Shown here one piece after another: positions 52,958-61,941 of a DNA stretch of 64,000 nt. Numbering within the stretch: the first letter of the stretch is position 1; every line of letters begins with the position of its first letter. The stretch comes from Parapedobacter pyrenivorans (GTDB lineage: Bacteria; Bacteroidota; Bacteroidia; Sphingobacteriales; Sphingobacteriaceae). The translations under genes were made by a program, and so were the position numbers. The stretch is from contig NZ_BMER01000001.1 in the NCBI RefSeq assembly GCF_014636865.1, positions 1,104,718 to 1,168,717 of the forward strand, read 5' to 3'. The notes under the pieces were generated by a model. It did no database searches. It was given only the letters and a program-made list of their open reading frames with translations, and had not been told where the DNA came from.

Positions 52958-53895
52958 TAATCCAATTGCGGTAAAACCTGCTCAATACGATCGCGGTACC
53001 CTTCATATTGCGGCGGCAGTTTCAAGCCGCTTCCCAATTCGGACACGGCCTCATCGGTTGCAAACCCCGGATTATCCGTAGCGATTTCAAACAATACGCC
53101 ACCCGGTTCGCGGAAATAGAGGGAATAGAAGTAATTGCGGTCTATTTTTTCGGTAATGTGAAGTCCCTGTTCGATCACCTTTTCTCTGAAATGCATCAGG
53201 GTAGTCTCATCTTTGACGCGGAATGCCACGTGGTGTACCGACCCGCCGGCCACCACCCCAATAGCTTCACCCGGCGCTTCAACGATATCCACAAGGGAGG
53301 CCTCCTTTACGGCATCGGTGATAAACCGGTGCCGGTTTACTTCATGTGTCAGCGAGTGGTAGCCAAAAATCTCGGTGAGCACCCGCGCCGTAGCGTCCAT
53401 TTTATTCGTGGTAATGGTGATGTGGTGGAAGCCACGGATTGCATGTTCGACATTCACCGCATCGGTTTGCCACGGCATGCGCGTATCCGGTGTTTGCGGT
53501 ACGGTGAGCTCCAGTTTGAGTCCGTCGGGGTCGAGAAAGGTCAGGTATTGTTCACCAAATTTCTCAGCCACATTATTGAGGATAACATTGTTGGCTTCGA
53601 GGCGTTGTTTCCAAAAATCAAGGCTTCCGGATGGCACAGCATAGCCAATTTCGGTGACCTGTTGGGTACCCCGCCGCCCCTGCCTCACGCGATTACCCCA
53701 CGGAAAGAAGGTGAGGATGGTGCCCGGAGTGCCTACCTCGTTACCGAAATAGAAATGGTAGGTTTCGGGATCGTCAAAGTTGACGGTCTTTTTGACCAAC
53801 CGTAGGCCCAGCACGCGTGTATAGAAATCGTAGTTGCGCTTGGCATCGCTGGCGATGGCGGTGATGTGATGTAAACCCAAGATCCTGTTGTCCAT
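52957..53895 (-). CDS. Ring-cleaving dioxygenase-like VOC protein (MhqO-like)
   Basis: The 312-residue protein has two glyoxalase/extradiol-dioxygenase repeats. The first starts LGLHHITAIASDA and the second IRGFHHITITTNKMDA, each contributing a metal His. GTILTFFPWG and PGGVLFEIATDNPGF (with a metal Glu) follow. This matches the MhqO/YkcA subgroup of vicinal-oxygen-chelate enzymes. It is the first gene of a two-gene operon with the esterase; a TACCTTTG promoter box lies 40 bp upstream. Confidence 0.9.
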   Translation of the reverse strand: MDNRILGLHHITAIASDAKRNYDFYTRVLGLRLVKKTVNFDDPETYHFYFGNEVGTPGTILTFFPWGNRVRQGRRGTQQVTEIGYAVPSGSLDFWKQRLEANNVILNNVAEKFGEQYLTFLDPDGLKLELTVPQTPDTRMPWQTDAVNVEHAIRGFHHITITTNKMDATARVLTEIFGYHSLTHEVNRHRFITDAVKEASLVDIVEAPGEAIGVVAGGSVHHVAFRVKDETTLMHFREKVIEQGLHITEKIDRNYFYSLYFREPGGVLFEIATDNPGFATDEAVSELGSGLKLPPQYEGYRDRIEQVLPQLD

Positions 53896-53935
53896 GATAT
53901 TGTTCCTTTCTTTTCTTTATTGGTACAAAGGTAAG

Positions 53936-53943
53936 GCGGCCCG
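53936..53943 (-). promoter_or_regulatory. -7 box of the mhqO-mhqD-like operon
   Basis: Minus-strand TACCTTTG matches TAnnTTTG, 40 bp upstream of the ATG at 53895. Confidence 0.5.
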
Positions 53944-54025
53944 TTTCCTCCTACATTAATCTAGGACAAGAATCGAACGGAATGGTTTTCGGCAATGAAA
54001 TATATGTTTCCAATGCAAATTTAGG

Positions 54026-54033
54026 TAAGTTTG
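54026..54033 (+). promoter_or_regulatory. -7 box immediately before the MutS-like gene
   Basis: TAAGTTTG matches TAnnTTTG and ends 3 bp before the ATG at 54037, predicting a leaderless transcript. Confidence 0.45.
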
Positions 54034-54036
54034 TGA

Positions 54037-55368
54037 ATGGGTGATTTTTATCTGGATAAGCAGACGATCGCTGACCTGCAATTGTTTGATGACAGTAAGG
54101 GCAGTGTCTTCGCATGTTTTAACCAAACCATTACCTACGGTGGGGAAGATGCCCTGCGCGACCTTTTTGGCAAACCGCTCACCGATCGCGATCGCCTCCA
54201 GAAGCGTACGTCAACTATTAGATTCTTGATGGACAACGTGGAGGAGCTTGTATTTGATAAAACTGCGGTGGATTTTGTGGATTATTACCTGAAACGGCCC
54301 GACCGACCTAAGTCATTTTCGGTCTACACGGGTATTCGCAATGCCGTTTTGCATTTTTTTTCGCCCAACCAGGCTTACTACACCAAGCGCCGGGGTATCG
54401 CGGAATTATTCGACATGTTGGCCTTCATCGCAAAACTTTGTGAAGCTTATCCCCCCGTTGCTGATAGCCCATTGCTGGCGGACCTTCGGGAGTCTCTTGG
54501 AAAGCTAACCAGACACCCTTTACTTGCGGTGTATGTAGCGATGCCCCAGAAGCGCATCAAGCGATATGCTGTGGAGCGAATGGATTTCTTGCTGCGAAAA
54601 AAATACCACGAGGAGGCTCTTGCACTGCTGGAGAAGGTCTATATGTTGGATGCCTACTACGCCATTGCAAAGGCTTCCAAAACCATGCATCTCACGTTTC
54701 CTGAATTCCATGAAAATGAAAGCGTGGTGGTGGAAGACGTTTTCCATCCGTTAATCGGCAACCCCGTGGCAAATAGCTTATCGCTTACCGGCGGTCAGCG
54801 GGTAAACTTCGTAACCGGTGCCAATATGTCGGGAAAATCTACGTTGATGAAGGCTATGGGCATTGCGGTTTACCTTGCCCATTTGGGTTTTCCAGTGCCT
54901 GCTGCGCGGATGCGGACATGCATACTGGAGGGACTCGTCACCACGATTAACTTAGCGGACAATATCAATGAGGGCTATAGCCATTTTTATAACGAAGTGA
55001 AGCGGGTGAAGCTCGTCGCGGAGCAGATTCGTCAATCTAACCGCCTACTTGTCATTTTTGATGAGCTGTTTCGCGGCACCAACGTCAAGGATGCCTACGA
55101 TGGCTCACTCCGTATTCTGCAGGCATTTTCCGGACTCAATAAAGGCTTTTTTGTCATTTCTACGCATATCGTTGAGGTCGCCCATGCGCTTGCTTCAAAT
55201 GAAAAGATTAAATTCAACTACCTACCAACCCACATCGCCGATGGAAAGCCGGTATTTGACTACCGCCTGCGTGAAGGCATTACGGACGATCGCATCGGTC
55301 TATGGATATTGAAGAATGAAGGGGTCTTTGAGTTGTTGGAGGGAGATCTGCCGACGGCAATAAATTGA
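54037..55368 (+). CDS. MutS-related ATPase (core and ATPase domains only)
   Basis: The 443-residue protein has a lever/clamp-like helical core (about 20-230) and the MutS ATPase domain: Walker A GANMSGKST (about 261-269), the LADNINEGYSHF segment, Walker B with LLVIFDELFRGTN, and STHIVEVA. The mismatch-recognition domain I of true MutS, with its Phe-x-Glu motif, is missing. It is therefore not a canonical mismatch repair protein; Bacteroidota often carry such a short paralogue of unknown role. An AAA-type gene follows 11 bp later and may share the transcript. Confidence 0.9.
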   Translation: MGDFYLDKQTIADLQLFDDSKGSVFACFNQTITYGGEDALRDLFGKPLTDRDRLQKRTSTIRFLMDNVEELVFDKTAVDFVDYYLKRPDRPKSFSVYTGIRNAVLHFFSPNQAYYTKRRGIAELFDMLAFIAKLCEAYPPVADSPLLADLRESLGKLTRHPLLAVYVAMPQKRIKRYAVERMDFLLRKKYHEEALALLEKVYMLDAYYAIAKASKTMHLTFPEFHENESVVVEDVFHPLIGNPVANSLSLTGGQRVNFVTGANMSGKSTLMKAMGIAVYLAHLGFPVPAARMRTCILEGLVTTINLADNINEGYSHFYNEVKRVKLVAEQIRQSNRLLVIFDELFRGTNVKDAYDGSLRILQAFSGLNKGFFVISTHIVEVAHALASNEKIKFNYLPTHIADGKPVFDYRLREGITDDRIGLWILKNEGVFELLEGDLPTAIN

Positions 55369-55379
55369 TTTGAAAATTC

Positions 55380-55934
55380 ATGAACAAAACAGCCAATACC
55401 AATTTGATCATTGTTACCGGAGGGCCGGGTATGGGCAAAACTTCCGTTATCAACCACTTGGAGACTTTAGGCTATCGGTGTATGCATGAGTCGGGTCGCA
55501 CGATTATCCGTCATCAATTGGAAACTGGCGGTACCAACCTGCCTTGGATGAACCGCGAAGGTTATGCAAATGACATGTTTAAACAAGCCCTATTGGATTA
55601 CAGTGCTGCGGTGGAAAGTGGATTACTGACGTTCTTCGATCGCGGTCTCCCGGATGCCATCGGCTACTTGACACTGTGTGGTTTGCCGGTGCCGAAGGCG
55701 ATGTCCACTGCTGCCGAACAATATCGTTATTTCCCAAAGGTATTCATTACCCCACCCTGGGAGGCCATCTATCATGGCGATGACGAACGGAAACAATCTT
55801 TTGCCGAAGCTGTGGCGACGTACGAGGTGATGGTGGACACGTATGGAAAGTTGGGGTATAAGCTCGTGGAGTTGCCCAAGCTGTCTATTGAGGAGCGGGT
55901 AAAGTTTATGATAGACTCATTATCTTACAGCTGA
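55380..55934 (+). CDS. AAA_28-type P-loop NTPase
   Basis: The 184-residue protein has Walker A GGPGMGKTS (14-22), then YRCMHESGRTIIRHQ and LTFFDRGLPDAIGYL, the blocks of the AAA_28 (TTD14-like, nucleoside-kinase-like) family. Function in bacteria is unclear; the fold suggests a kinase or phosphoinositide- or nucleotide-binding role. It is downstream of the MutS-like gene by 11 bp and convergent with the unknown lipoprotein gene. Confidence 0.85.
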   Translation: MNKTANTNLIIVTGGPGMGKTSVINHLETLGYRCMHESGRTIIRHQLETGGTNLPWMNREGYANDMFKQALLDYSAAVESGLLTFFDRGLPDAIGYLTLCGLPVPKAMSTAAEQYRYFPKVFITPPWEAIYHGDDERKQSFAEAVATYEVMVDTYGKLGYKLVELPKLSIEERVKFMIDSLSYS

Positions 55935-55939
55935 TCCGA

Positions 55940-57010
55940 TCACTGATATTGGATATAAATCGGCTGGGGTGTGAGCTTTAGCACTTCTTCTAATGTCATC
56001 ATCCGGTGGGGTGTCGGTATCAAATCATTTTTGTAAAAGAATTTGAATCCCGTAAATTGGATAGGTTCACGGAAAACATAGGTATGATACGTGTTTTTTT
56101 TCAGGGCGGGAGCACCCCAACCATCCATATCGATGACAACCTGTACTTCCGGCCGTAACGTTACCTGATCGTAATTTTTTACCATTCCCTGTGTAAAACG
56201 ATGGACAACCAATACTTTTGGTGGCAAGCTATGCACCCGCACGAGTTCTGCGAGATGCGCTGTGGCAAAATTGATGTCTGCGGCCGAAAAATGGCCAATC
56301 CGTTTGCCGGGGGGCAGGTCGTCTTTCATGGAAAATTCGGGGTCTATACCCAGATGCACATGCGGCATGCGAAGAAACGTATCCAAACGAGGGAGCTCTG
56401 CCTCCAGCGTGCTAAATCCAACCTGAATGTCGAGAAACACGAGGGCGTCGCGCTTTTCTGCAATGCGGAGCACGGAGTCGATCTGGCTAAACGGCATGCG
56501 GGCACGGTATTTGCCATCGCGGCCGGCACTTCCCTGGGCGGTCACAGCAATGTAATGTAACGCCGGAATAGCTTCGGTGGCCGTATCGGCAGTGTTCCAG
56601 GCTGCCACCTCCTTGTCGAGTTTTGCTAGCATTTCCTTGGGTGGCAGTTCACCCAGGATTCCCATCCTCGCCGAATAGAGATTGCCATAAAAAGCCACTA
56701 TACGCTTGTAAGGTAAAATCGCGCCCTGATGAGGTAAAGGTTGGTCGGCCACGGGCCAGCGCCCTGTAGTATCACCGTTGGCCAATACCTCGAGCTTGGC
56801 TTGGTATGACGCAGCATCGATACCCAAAGGCTCTGCTGCTGTTGTATCCGCTGTCGCCACGGAATCCTGCACGGATCCATCTACGGGCTCCTGGGCAGAT
56901 GCCTCGGTTACATAGCCGCCATTAGTTGTGGACTGGCAAGCACTGAAAAATAACGACAGGCTTAAGCCGACAAGGCACAATCTAAGATAACGGGTAGACA
57001 TCGTATTCAT
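55940..57010 (-). CDS. Unknown lipoprotein, probable TIM-barrel fold
   Basis: The 356-residue lipoprotein has a lipobox ending FFSAC (about residue 24 from MNTMSTRY). A Ser/Asp/Thr-rich linker (about 25-60) precedes a globular region whose alternating strands look barrel-like: RIVAFYGNLYSARMG, ALHYIAVTAQGSAG, ALVFLDIQVG, VHLGIDPEFSM, KVLVVHRFTQGM and VQVVIDMDGWG. The GIDPEF and VVHRF patterns recall uncharacterised secreted proteins of actinobacteria, from memory only. No catalytic assignment is made. It is divergent from the Crp-family gene with a 66-bp gap; the ATG at 57001 is an alternative start. Confidence 0.75.
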   Translation of the reverse strand: MNTMSTRYLRLCLVGLSLSLFFSACQSTTNGGYVTEASAQEPVDGSVQDSVATADTTAAEPLGIDAASYQAKLEVLANGDTTGRWPVADQPLPHQGAILPYKRIVAFYGNLYSARMGILGELPPKEMLAKLDKEVAAWNTADTATEAIPALHYIAVTAQGSAGRDGKYRARMPFSQIDSVLRIAEKRDALVFLDIQVGFSTLEAELPRLDTFLRMPHVHLGIDPEFSMKDDLPPGKRIGHFSAADINFATAHLAELVRVHSLPPKVLVVHRFTQGMVKNYDQVTLRPEVQVVIDMDGWGAPALKKNTYHTYVFREPIQFTGFKFFYKNDLIPTPHRMMTLEEVLKLTPQPIYIQYQ

Positions 57011-57049
57011 CCCTGCAAAGAAACACAAAAAAAGGAAATATATAATCCT

Positions 57050-57057
57050 TATGTTTG
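57050..57057 (+). promoter_or_regulatory. -7 box of the Crp/Fnr-family gene, with adjoining palindrome
   Basis: TATGTTTG matches TAnnTTTG, 19 bp before the ATG. It runs into TGTTG-TG-CAACA (57056-57067), an inverted repeat at the expected transcription start and a possible autoregulatory site. Confidence 0.45.
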
Positions 57058-57076
57058 TTGTGCAACACGGTTCCTT

Positions 57077-57661
57077 ATGTTTACATCCATCAATGACTAC
57101 GTAAATCGTTGCGGTGCCTTTTCGCCGGAAGATATTGCGGTATTCAACAGTCTGCTCAAGCCCAAATCCATCAAGAAGAAACAACTGCTGCTACGTGAAG
57201 GCGAAATATGCGATTTCGAGGCTTACATTGTAAAGGGGTGCCTCCGTACTTTTTATATCGATGAAAATGGAAGCGAGGTCATTCTCCAGTTTTCGGTGGA
57301 GGACTGGTGGGTGGGTGACATTGGTAGTTTCCATGAGCGTACACCCACTTTGTTGTATGTCGAAGCAATGGAGGACAGCGACCTGCTGATGCTCAATCCG
57401 GCCCGCAAGGAAGAATTGCTAGCCAGGGTACCCCAGTTCGAACGGGTGTTCCGATTGATGATTCAACGTCACTTATCGGCATTAGAACACCGTCTTATCC
57501 GCACGATTGCCAAAACAGCCGAAGAGCGCTATGTGGAATTTATAAAACAATATCCAAAGATTGCCTTGCGGGTACCGCAACACTACATTGCATCCTATTT
57601 GGGTATGACACCCGAATTCTTGAGCAAAGTGCGACGGCGACTGGCTACGCGCAGAGATTGA
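57077..57661 (+). CDS. Crp/Fnr family transcriptional regulator
   Basis: The 194-residue protein has an N-terminal cyclic-nucleotide-binding-like beta-roll (about 20-120: LREGEICDFEAYIVKGCLRTFYIDENGSEVILQF) and a C-terminal region with RVPQHYIASYLGMTPEFLSKVRRRL, a winged-helix recognition helix. The sequence lacks the Arg/Ser pair of the Crp cAMP pocket, so cAMP binding is doubtful, as in most Bacteroidota relatives. No Fe-S cysteines of Fnr are present. Its target is unknown. A terminator follows at 57703-57745. Confidence 0.9.
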   Translation: MFTSINDYVNRCGAFSPEDIAVFNSLLKPKSIKKKQLLLREGEICDFEAYIVKGCLRTFYIDENGSEVILQFSVEDWWVGDIGSFHERTPTLLYVEAMEDSDLLMLNPARKEELLARVPQFERVFRLMIQRHLSALEHRLIRTIAKTAEERYVEFIKQYPKIALRVPQHYIASYLGMTPEFLSKVRRRLATRRD

Positions 57662-57702
57662 TCAGTTTTCCGGTTGCCTGGAGATTTTAATGGACTATAT
57701 GC

Positions 57703-57745
57703 AAAAAAAACGGCGCCAAGTACCTTTCTTAGTGCCGTCTTTTGC
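57703..57745 (+). terminator. Rho-independent terminator after the Crp/Fnr-family gene
   Basis: ACGGCGCCAAG pairs imperfectly with CTTAGTGCCGT around TACCTTT, flanked by A-run and T-run, so it may work in both directions. Confidence 0.75.
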
Positions 57746-58240
57746 TTAAAAATTAAACAAATAAAATAGGTTTATAACTGGTTAGCGAGTTTTTTCCTAG
57801 TTTAAAGACTTGGAAGTCTATCATCAATTTATGTTTACAATATCGAGTAATTCACGATTCATTGACTTCTTGCAAAACAAGCTAAAAGCGTTTGAATCAA
57901 ACCATTTCCCCTGTCGTGGCTACAAACGTAATAATATAAACGATTACAGCAAAGGTTTTTTTTAAAAATAAGTGAGTCAACACTTACCCTACGATGAGCT
58001 TTACCCTTTTAGCAGCGGGGAAACGTTCTGACTGGTATTTTTAACTTGGCCTTAAATTCCTGGCAAAGCGGATAATTTGCAACAATATTAAGGTGTCCGG
58101 ACTTCCATTGCGGGAATTTATCGATAACATACGCGCTAATACCAAGCATTTTACTAAGTTTGGCGTTGAAATAAGGCCTGTATGAGCTGCTGTTCAATAA
58201 TTCATACAAGCCTCATCATCGAAAAAACAAATCTAGAACG
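57746..58240. other. AT-rich intergenic region upstream of argH, no convincing gene
   Basis: About 495 bp with base composition visibly more AT-rich than the neighbours. A minus-strand frame (58009-58209, TTG start, 66 codons) resembles no family I know. No clear TAnnTTTG promoter for argH is visible. It may be the remnant of a lost gene or hold an untranslated leader. Confidence 0.5.
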
Positions 58241-59581
58241 ATGAAAATTTGGCAAAAAAATACCGATGTAAACTCATTTGTAGAGGCATTTACCGTAGGC
58301 AACGACCGCGTGTTAGACCTGGAGTTAGCCTCGGCGGATATCTTGGGCTCGCTGGCGCACACCCGGATGCTGCACCACATCGGACTCTTAGATAGCACGG
58401 ACCTGGCTTCGGTACAGGCCGGTCTTAAGGCATTGTATCGGGAGGTGGAGGCTGGCCTATTTGTAATCGAAGATGGGGTCGAAGATGTACACTCTCAGGT
58501 GGAACTCCTGCTCACCAAGCGCATCGGTGAGGCGGGTAAGAAAATACACAGCGGCCGCTCGCGCAACGATCAGGTGCTCGTGGATCTCAAGCTGTTTTTC
58601 CGTGTAGAGATCGAAAGCCTGGTAAAAAGTACGCAAGCATTGTTTGATCGGTTGATGGCCTTGAGTGAGCAGCATAAAGCGGTGCTCTTACCCGGCTATA
58701 CGCACTTGCAGATCGCCATGCCTTCTTCGTTTGGGCTCTGGTTTGGCGCTTATGCGGAGAGCTTGGTTGATGACTTGGCGGTGTTGCAGGCGGCGTGGAA
58801 GGTATGTAATAAAAATCCGCTGGGTTCGGCAGCAGGTTACGGATCTTCTTTTCCGCTCAATCGCCGGATGACTACCGAGTTGCTCGGTTTTGACGACCTC
58901 AATTACAATGTGGTGTACGCGCAGATGGGCCGGGGAAAGACCGAACGCATCCTGGCTCAGGGCATGAGCGCAATCGCGGCTACATTGGCCAGGTTTGCGA
59001 TGGATGTATGTCTTTATATCAATCAGAATTTTGGATTTATTTCCTTTCCGGATCACCTGACCACCGGATCGAGCATTATGCCCCACAAGAAAAATCCCGA
59101 TGTTTTTGAATTGGTGCGCGGGCGCTGCAACAAAATACAGGCACTCCCCAACGAAATTGCATTGATGACTACAAATCTCCCGTCGGGCTATCACCGTGAT
59201 TTACAGTTGCTCAAGGAGAATCTCTTTCCGGCGTTTCGGTCACTGAATGAATGTTTGGAGATCACAACGTTCATGCTTGAGCATATTCGTATCAAGGAAG
59301 GCATCTTGGATGATCCCAAGTACGACTACCTGTTTAGCGTGGAGGTAGTGAATGATGAGGTGCTTAAAGGCGTGCCATTCAGGGAGGCATACCGTAATAT
59401 TGGTTTGGCAATCGAAGCCGGTACGTTTAAGCCGCAAAAGGCGGTAAACCATACCCACGAAGGCAGTATTGGCAACTTGTGCAATAGCGAAATCCGACAA
59501 GCTTTTGGCCAAGCAGTAGGAAGTTTCGGCTTCGATCGTGTCCATGAAGCGTTGAGCAAGCTATTGGCGGACAGCCAATAG
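58241..59581 (+). CDS. argH: Argininosuccinate lyase
   Basis: The 446-residue enzyme of the fumarase/aspartase superfamily cleaves argininosuccinate to arginine and fumarate, the last step of arginine synthesis. Family blocks are SRNDQVLVDLKLF, PGYTHLQIAMPSSFG and the signature GSSIMPHKKNPD (about 276-287), which carries the mobile catalytic Ser loop. No other arg genes are adjacent, although argG often precedes argH elsewhere. The stop lies 19 bp from the convergent galM stop. Confidence 0.96.
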   Translation: MKIWQKNTDVNSFVEAFTVGNDRVLDLELASADILGSLAHTRMLHHIGLLDSTDLASVQAGLKALYREVEAGLFVIEDGVEDVHSQVELLLTKRIGEAGKKIHSGRSRNDQVLVDLKLFFRVEIESLVKSTQALFDRLMALSEQHKAVLLPGYTHLQIAMPSSFGLWFGAYAESLVDDLAVLQAAWKVCNKNPLGSAAGYGSSFPLNRRMTTELLGFDDLNYNVVYAQMGRGKTERILAQGMSAIAATLARFAMDVCLYINQNFGFISFPDHLTTGSSIMPHKKNPDVFELVRGRCNKIQALPNEIALMTTNLPSGYHRDLQLLKENLFPAFRSLNECLEITTFMLEHIRIKEGILDDPKYDYLFSVEVVNDEVLKGVPFREAYRNIGLAIEAGTFKPQKAVNHTHEGSIGNLCNSEIRQAFGQAVGSFGFDRVHEALSKLLADSQ

Positions 59582-59600
59582 CCGCAGCTACATGCTGCGC

Positions 59601-60674
59601 TTATTTCAACACGGAAAACCGATACCTGGTCTCGGACTGAAATACTTGGCCGGGCAGAAGCAACGTGCTCGGAAAGTCGGGGTGGTTGGGCGCATCCGGA
59701 AAATGCTGGGTTTCGAGACAGAATGCACCATATTTCCCGTATGGATTCCCCTGTCGCCCTATGTCTTTCCCATTGAGGAAGTTGCCCGTGTAGAGCTGTA
59801 GGCCGGGCTCGGTGGTCAATACATCGAGCCGGATACCCGTGAGGGGCGAATGAATGGTGGCTGCAAGGGTAGGAATGCCTCCTGTAGCCGGATTCAACAC
59901 ATAATTGTGATCATAGCCGCCGTTTGCGCCAGCCAACTGGTCATTTGCCGTTTTGATATCCTGCCCGATGGATTTAGGTCCCCTAAAATCAAAAGGCGTA
60001 TTTTCTACAGCCTCCACGACGCCGGTAGGAATTTGCGTCTCGTCTACCGGGAGGTACTTATCAGCAGGTATCTCCAGGATGTGGTCGAGCACATCACCAT
60101 TTCCCTCGCCATTGAGGTTGAAAAAAGCATGGTTGGTGAGGTTGATTACGGTAGGTTTGTCGGTTTCGGCCCGGTAAGAGATAACCAGTTCGTTTTCATC
60201 GGTGAGTCGGTATTTAACCATCACCGATAGCCTGCCCGGAAATCCCTCTTCACCGTCGGTAGATACGTAGTAAAAATCGACCTTTTCTTTATACACCACA
60301 CGCCGGTCCCACACCTTGCTATGGAATCCGCCGGCTCCGCCATGCAGTGCATTCGGCCCGTTGTTGGGTTGGACAGAAAAAGTCTCCCCATCGATGGTGA
60401 AGCGGCCACTTGCAATCCGATTGGCGAACCGGCCCACAGTTACGCCATGATAAGGCTCTTGCGCGGAGAGGTAGCCTTGTATACTATCGAACCCCAGCAC
60501 GACATCCGTAGGGTCGCCCTGCTTGTCGGGTACGATTAAGCTCACGATGCGGGCGCCATAGTCCGAAAGGGCCACGGCTACCCCCCTATTGTTTTCCAGA
60601 ACAATCAGGTGTGTATGCTTACCAGAAATCTGATGGTCGAAAAGGTGCTCCTCAGGTAGTTTGTAGGGTTTCAT
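59601..60674 (-). CDS. galM: Aldose 1-epimerase (galactose mutarotase)
   Basis: This 357-residue beta-sandwich enzyme interconverts the alpha and beta anomers of galactose and glucose. Family blocks are GRFANRIASGRF, NGPNALHGGAGGFHSKVWD (substrate His), VINLTNHAFFNLNG (catalytic His) and FCLETQHFPDAPNHPDFPS (catalytic Glu). No signal peptide is seen, so it acts in the cytoplasm. It is 15 bp downstream of galK in one operon, feeding alpha-galactose to the kinase. Confidence 0.96.
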   Translation of the reverse strand: MKPYKLPEEHLFDHQISGKHTHLIVLENNRGVAVALSDYGARIVSLIVPDKQGDPTDVVLGFDSIQGYLSAQEPYHGVTVGRFANRIASGRFTIDGETFSVQPNNGPNALHGGAGGFHSKVWDRRVVYKEKVDFYYVSTDGEEGFPGRLSVMVKYRLTDENELVISYRAETDKPTVINLTNHAFFNLNGEGNGDVLDHILEIPADKYLPVDETQIPTGVVEAVENTPFDFRGPKSIGQDIKTANDQLAGANGGYDHNYVLNPATGGIPTLAATIHSPLTGIRLDVLTTEPGLQLYTGNFLNGKDIGRQGNPYGKYGAFCLETQHFPDAPNHPDFPSTLLLPGQVFQSETRYRFSVLK

Positions 60675-60689
60675 AAATCAGGTTCGTTT

Positions 60690-61868
60690 TTAATCGTTGT
60701 TTATTAGACTGGTGCCGTCCGATATCTTTGCGACGTAGACCTGTGCTTCCCGGCCGGTTTTCTTGGCGTACGCTTCGGCTATCTCGCTTACCACTTCTTG
60801 CACGCTGCTGGCTTTCACTAAGTTGATGGTACAGCCGCCGAACCCGCCGCCCATCATGCGGGCACCCAGCACGGCATCGTTGCCCCTTGCCAGGTCGACT
60901 AAAATGTCGAGCTCACCGCAGCTTACTTCATATCGGTGTTGGAGCCCGTCATGTGTCTCAAACATCCGCTTTCCGAACGTTTCAAAATCATCCTTTTTCA
61001 GGTCTTCACATCCATCCCGTAGGCGTTGGATTTCGGAAACCACGTAGTGGCAGCGGTTGTATACCACCTCGTCTATCGGCTTCACATACTGCTCCAATTG
61101 CGCAAGGGTGGCATCACGAAGGCTTTTCACATCAGGACAATGCTTTTGAATAAGCGTTACGCCATATTCACACTGCTCACGGCGCTCGTTGTAGGCGGAG
61201 GAGGCCAGTGAGTGTTTCACTTGTGTGTCGAATAGCACAATCCGCAAATCTGGATTGTTGAAGGGTATATACTCGTGAGTGAAGTCCGCGCAATCCAACT
61301 TGATGAGCCGTTGTTCCTTTCCGAATACGCTCGCAAATTGATCCATTAACCCACATTTAACACCCACAAACTCGTTCTCGGCGGCCTGCGCAACGAGGGC
61401 GATGTCCAACGGTTGGATATCCAGTTGAAACAGTTCGTTGAGTGCAAATGCAGTAGCACACTCCAGTGCTGCGGACGAAGAAAGCCCCGCGCCCTGAGGG
61501 ATGTCCCCACCAAATGCCAGATTGAACCCACCCAACGTATGGCTTCGTTTGATCAGCTGCTGCACCACGCCAAGAATATAATCAGGCCATAGCAGCGGAG
61601 ACCGTGCCAGGGTGTCTAATGTCGCTGTGTGGGACTGCTGTTGATCCAAGGAGTATAGCTGTATAGCGTTATCTTCACGTTTGCCAATAGCTAAGATGAT
61701 GTTTTTGTCTATGGCAGCCGGCAGTACCAGCCCGTTATTATAGTCGGTATGTTCGCCGATTAGGTTTACCCGTCCGGGAGATCGCACCAATATAGGCGTG
61801 CCATCAAAAAGCTCGTTATATTTTTCATATACTGAATCCCGCAGGGAAGTTGCCGTTGTCATGTCCAT
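60690..61868 (-). CDS. galK: Galactokinase
   Basis: This 392-residue GHMP kinase phosphorylates alpha-D-galactose at C1 in the Leloir pathway. The galactokinase signature GRVNLIGEHTDYNNG, the ATP loop GAGLSSSAALE, CGLMDQFASVFG and the C-terminal GARMMGGGFGGCTI are all present. The ATG at 61868 fits the promoter; 61862 (MTTATS) is an alternative, and a longer reading to 61976 would cover the promoter. galT or an equivalent uridylyltransferase is not in the window. Confidence 0.95.
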   Translation of the reverse strand: MDMTTATSLRDSVYEKYNELFDGTPILVRSPGRVNLIGEHTDYNNGLVLPAAIDKNIILAIGKREDNAIQLYSLDQQQSHTATLDTLARSPLLWPDYILGVVQQLIKRSHTLGGFNLAFGGDIPQGAGLSSSAALECATAFALNELFQLDIQPLDIALVAQAAENEFVGVKCGLMDQFASVFGKEQRLIKLDCADFTHEYIPFNNPDLRIVLFDTQVKHSLASSAYNERREQCEYGVTLIQKHCPDVKSLRDATLAQLEQYVKPIDEVVYNRCHYVVSEIQRLRDGCEDLKKDDFETFGKRMFETHDGLQHRYEVSCGELDILVDLARGNDAVLGARMMGGGFGGCTINLVKASSVQEVVSEIAEAYAKKTGREAQVYVAKISDGTSLINND

Positions 61869-61892
61869 TTGCCGTCCTATAAAATCGAGCGC

Positions 61893-61924
61893 TAAAAGTA
61901 CAATAAAAAACAGGCCGGTGCAAA
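61893..61924 (-). promoter_or_regulatory. Promoter of the galK-galM operon
   Basis: On the minus strand TTTG (61924-61921) is followed after 20 bp by TACTTTTA (61900-61893), one base from the TAnnTTTG consensus. The ATG is 24 bp downstream. Confidence 0.5.
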
Positions 61925-61941
61925 CGGTTGCCTGAACGGAA

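Noticed and set aside
58009-58209. Minus-strand 66-codon frame upstream of argH
   Set aside because: TTG start, AT-rich unusual composition, no recognisable motif and no promoter box; more likely non-coding or a decayed remnant.
59592-59801. Plus-strand reading frame of 69 codons over the end of galM
   Set aside because: It lies antisense to the conserved C-terminus of galM and has no family features.
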